A stretch of DNA of 24,152 bases, from positions 1-24,152 of the forward strand of contig JBMYRC010000056.1 in the NCBI GenBank assembly GCA_049601975.1, in the 5' to 3' direction. The DNA is from UBA6544 sp049601975. Lineage in GTDB: Bacteria > Pseudomonadota > Alphaproteobacteria > UBA8366. The notes under the pieces were generated by a model. That model saw only the letters and a program-made list of their open reading frames with translations. It made no database searches and was not told where the DNA came from. Position 1 is the first letter of the stretch. The number at the start of each line of letters is the position of its first letter. Below, piece by piece: positions 22,235 to 24,152 of the stretch. Position numbers and translations under genes: made by a program.

Positions 22235-24136
22235 ATGGCCTTATCGATCGAAACGTTCAGTAACATCACCGGCGGCTTCTCATTCTTCAAAGCGGCTGGT
22301 CATCCGTTGACGGCGCAGCGTATCCAGGACCTAATCGCCGGAATGGAAGGGCCAGTCGCGATCTATGACCCGCTTGGCCTGGCAGCTCCGTTTGCCGAAA
22401 TTCACAACTGCGGTGCATTGAATCTCGCGGGCGTATTCGTGCAGGATATCGAACGGATCGGTGAGATCGTTTTCGGTCAAACGACCCAGCCGGTCACCGA
22501 CCTGTCGCAAAGCGGTGCGCGGACCGTCTTTATTCCTGGCTTTGATACAGAGCGCGTTGCCGAGCACATCAGCCATCTTCTCCCCTGCGGCGCCAAGCTC
22601 GTGACCCTCGATCAGGTGCGGCTGGAAGACGAGATGGTGACCAATAAACGCCGCTATTTAGAGCCGATGAATTTTGCGACCAACTTCGCTTTTTTTCGCG
22701 ACGACGAGGGCCATCACACCCGGGTCGTGAGCGCGAACTACTGGGCCGGCTATGGCGCCAAGAATGTTTGGATGTGGTGCTGCCTATTCGATGAAGATGG
22801 GCAAGTATTGGTCGAATGGCGTGAGGATCTGCCGGCCGGTGTCGGCTCTGTCGTTATTGACAGCCGCGAGGTACGTGAGCGTTTCGATCTCGGTGCTTTT
22901 ACCGGCCAATTATTCTTGCATGCGATCAACGCGTCCGGGCACGACGTCGTCAAATATGCGCTCGACACCTATGGTGATGTACCTGAAGTGCTCTCCTGTA
23001 CGCACGATGCGAATGCATGGCCGTCGGATTTATATGCCGGTCTGCCCGCCCCCGCCGACGGGGAACAGGTTACTCTTTGGGTGCAGAATAGCCATCCTTG
23101 TGTGATACCGACCGGGACCATCGGTCTCAATCGGATGGGCGACGACACTATCGTCCGGCTCGATCGCGAGCTTCCGGCCTTTGGGTCTTATGCCTTGGAT
23201 GTCGCGGAATTGTTGCCCAACCTCGCTTGGCCGGAGCAGATAGAGATCCAGGCAGGCAAGCATTTCGTCCGACCTCGCTATGAGATCGCGAACGCGAAGA
23301 CTGGACGCTCACGGATTTCGCACCCGAATGTCGAAAGGGGAGATTTGAAAACCAACCCGAAGATTGCGGAATTGAGCAATCTCTTGGGTAAATCCTACAT
23401 TCTGCCAGCTCCTGTTTTGCCGATGGCTGAGTTCAGTAGCCTCGCCTTGCCGACACCGATGTCGACAGCGCAGGAGAATCTACCTTTGGCGCTTGCGGTC
23501 TATAATCCCGACGGCCAGGAAGTCGCCCGCCATCGATTTGGCTGCCTGCCGCGCGATCATGCCGACTGCCTGTCACTCGATGGTCTGGTGAATGGATCTC
23601 TCGGCGAAGGTTACGGTCATATGGAATTGATCTACGACTTCGCGGATGGCGGCGGCGCGGATGGTTGGCTGCATGGCCTGTTCCGCTACCAACATCGTGA
23701 GAGCGGCCATCAGGCCGAGACGAGTTTCGGCGCGCATATCTTCAACACGGTGCTGACCTATCGCAACGAGCCGCAATCCTATAACGGCCCGGCGCCAGGT
23801 CTCAGCACGCGGTTGTTTCTGCGCCTCGGACCGGCTCCGGACGATACAATGTGTCACCTAATCTATTCGGCATCGAAGCCGTGGCACGAGAAATCCGAGA
23901 CCAAGCTGATTCTGCATGACGGGTCCGGGGTAGAAATCGCCTTCCGGGATTTGCCGATTCCATGCGGTGGGTCCGTAAATTGGCGCTACTCGGAGGTTTT
24001 CGATGCGGACGAGCGTCGCCGCGCGGGTGATCAGCCCTATGTCATCATACGTGACGTCACTTGCCGACTTTTCGGCTATCATGGGGTCGTAAACGGTTCG
24101 GGCAGTTTCAGTTTCGACCATATGTTCGGCTTTTAG
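22235..24136 (+). CDS. 633-residue protein of unknown function with four apparent beta-rich repeats
   Basis: I do not recognise a named family. The protein has no signal peptide or membrane segment, so it is probably cytoplasmic. A short pattern recurs four times: an aliphatic stretch, a turn with Asp/Asn and Gly, about nine residues later LP or IP, a Ser three to five residues on in most copies, then an acidic residue before an aliphatic. Copies are near residues 183-213 (LFDEDGQ to REV), 297-326 (GLNRMGD to AEL), 422-451 (VYNPDGQ to DGL) and 559-588 (ILHDGSG to SEV). This suggests tandem beta-sandwich modules. The first 150 residues differ, with a hydrophobic segment near 62-72 (LNLAGVFVQDI). 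The ATG follows GGCGGCCT. It is the last gene of the ELM1-oxygenase run. Confidence 0.8.
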   Translation: MALSIETFSNITGGFSFFKAAGHPLTAQRIQDLIAGMEGPVAIYDPLGLAAPFAEIHNCGALNLAGVFVQDIERIGEIVFGQTTQPVTDLSQSGARTVFIPGFDTERVAEHISHLLPCGAKLVTLDQVRLEDEMVTNKRRYLEPMNFATNFAFFRDDEGHHTRVVSANYWAGYGAKNVWMWCCLFDEDGQVLVEWREDLPAGVGSVVIDSREVRERFDLGAFTGQLFLHAINASGHDVVKYALDTYGDVPEVLSCTHDANAWPSDLYAGLPAPADGEQVTLWVQNSHPCVIPTGTIGLNRMGDDTIVRLDRELPAFGSYALDVAELLPNLAWPEQIEIQAGKHFVRPRYEIANAKTGRSRISHPNVERGDLKTNPKIAELSNLLGKSYILPAPVLPMAEFSSLALPTPMSTAQENLPLALAVYNPDGQEVARHRFGCLPRDHADCLSLDGLVNGSLGEGYGHMELIYDFADGGGADGWLHGLFRYQHRESGHQAETSFGAHIFNTVLTYRNEPQSYNGPAPGLSTRLFLRLGPAPDDTMCHLIYSASKPWHEKSETKLILHDGSGVEIAFRDLPIPCGGSVNWRYSEVFDADERRRAGDQPYVIIRDVTCRLFGYHGVVNGSGSFSFDHMFGF

Positions 24137-24152
24137 GAGCAGCGCGGGCGGG

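Noticed and set aside
1..24152. Search for CRISPR arrays, insertion sequences, integrase genes or attachment sites.
   Set aside because: No regularly spaced repeats, transposase or integrase sequence, or terminal inverted repeats were seen. The tRNA-Gly 3' end, where an attachment site might lie, is outside the window.

Overview
The window looks like the chromosome of an alphaproteobacterium, most likely of the Rhodospirillales type. The evidence is an ELM1-family protein, a carB-greA pair, an argD-argF-hslO block, and alphaproteobacterial-looking RecX, GreA and ApaG, in DNA of moderately high GC. This is judged from gene content; no database search was possible. No insertion sequence, phage gene, CRISPR array or rRNA was seen.

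Layout. (1) 1-4548 is a partly decayed accessory stretch. It holds the truncated end of tRNA-Gly(CCC) and a broken MocR/PdxR-type regulator (two in-frame stops plus a frameshift). An intact radical SAM gene lies divergent to that regulator, behind a promoter region with direct repeats. Next come a broken family III CoA-transferase (two stops, three frameshifts) and an intact MaoC-like hydratase. (2) 4634-7254 is forward: apaG, folE and trkH. (3) 7258-10849 is reverse: an arginine block argD-argF-hslO followed by a lipoprotein gene, read from a good sigma70-like promoter at 10909-10938 and converging on trkH. (4) 10850-11273 is mostly non-coding. It holds a perfect CRP/FNR-like palindrome, a hairpin and one doubtful small gene. 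(5) 11274-14119 holds recX, an antisense-overlapping methyltransferase, a DUF985 cupin overlapping a two-cluster iron-sulfur protein, and a convergent Nudix hydrolase. (6) 14246-19178 is forward: an aldo/keto reductase, carB with its own promoter, and greA. (7) 19212-20380 is reverse: an Lrp/AsnC regulator followed by a cupin-like protein. (8) 20521-24136 is forward: an ELM1-like protein, a 2OG-Fe(II) oxygenase and a 633-residue protein of unknown function.

How the genes fit together. carB, argD and argF belong to arginine/pyrimidine synthesis: carbamoyl phosphate made by CarAB is used by ArgF. carA and the other arg genes are not in the window. FolE, TrkH, GreA, Hsp33 and RecX are ordinary housekeeping and stress functions. 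The CoA-transferase remnant and MaoC hydratase suggest a former acyl-CoA pathway.

The best candidates for something undescribed are three. One is the ELM1/oxygenase/633-residue cluster, whose last protein seems to contain four diverged copies of a beta-rich module. The second is the short iron-sulfur protein, whose N-terminal part carries a stretch resembling the cobalamin-handling protein CblC/MMACHC. The third is the orphan radical SAM enzyme left intact between two pseudogenes. Several genes seem to use non-ATG starts, including a possible CTG start (apaG) and a possible ATT start (recX).
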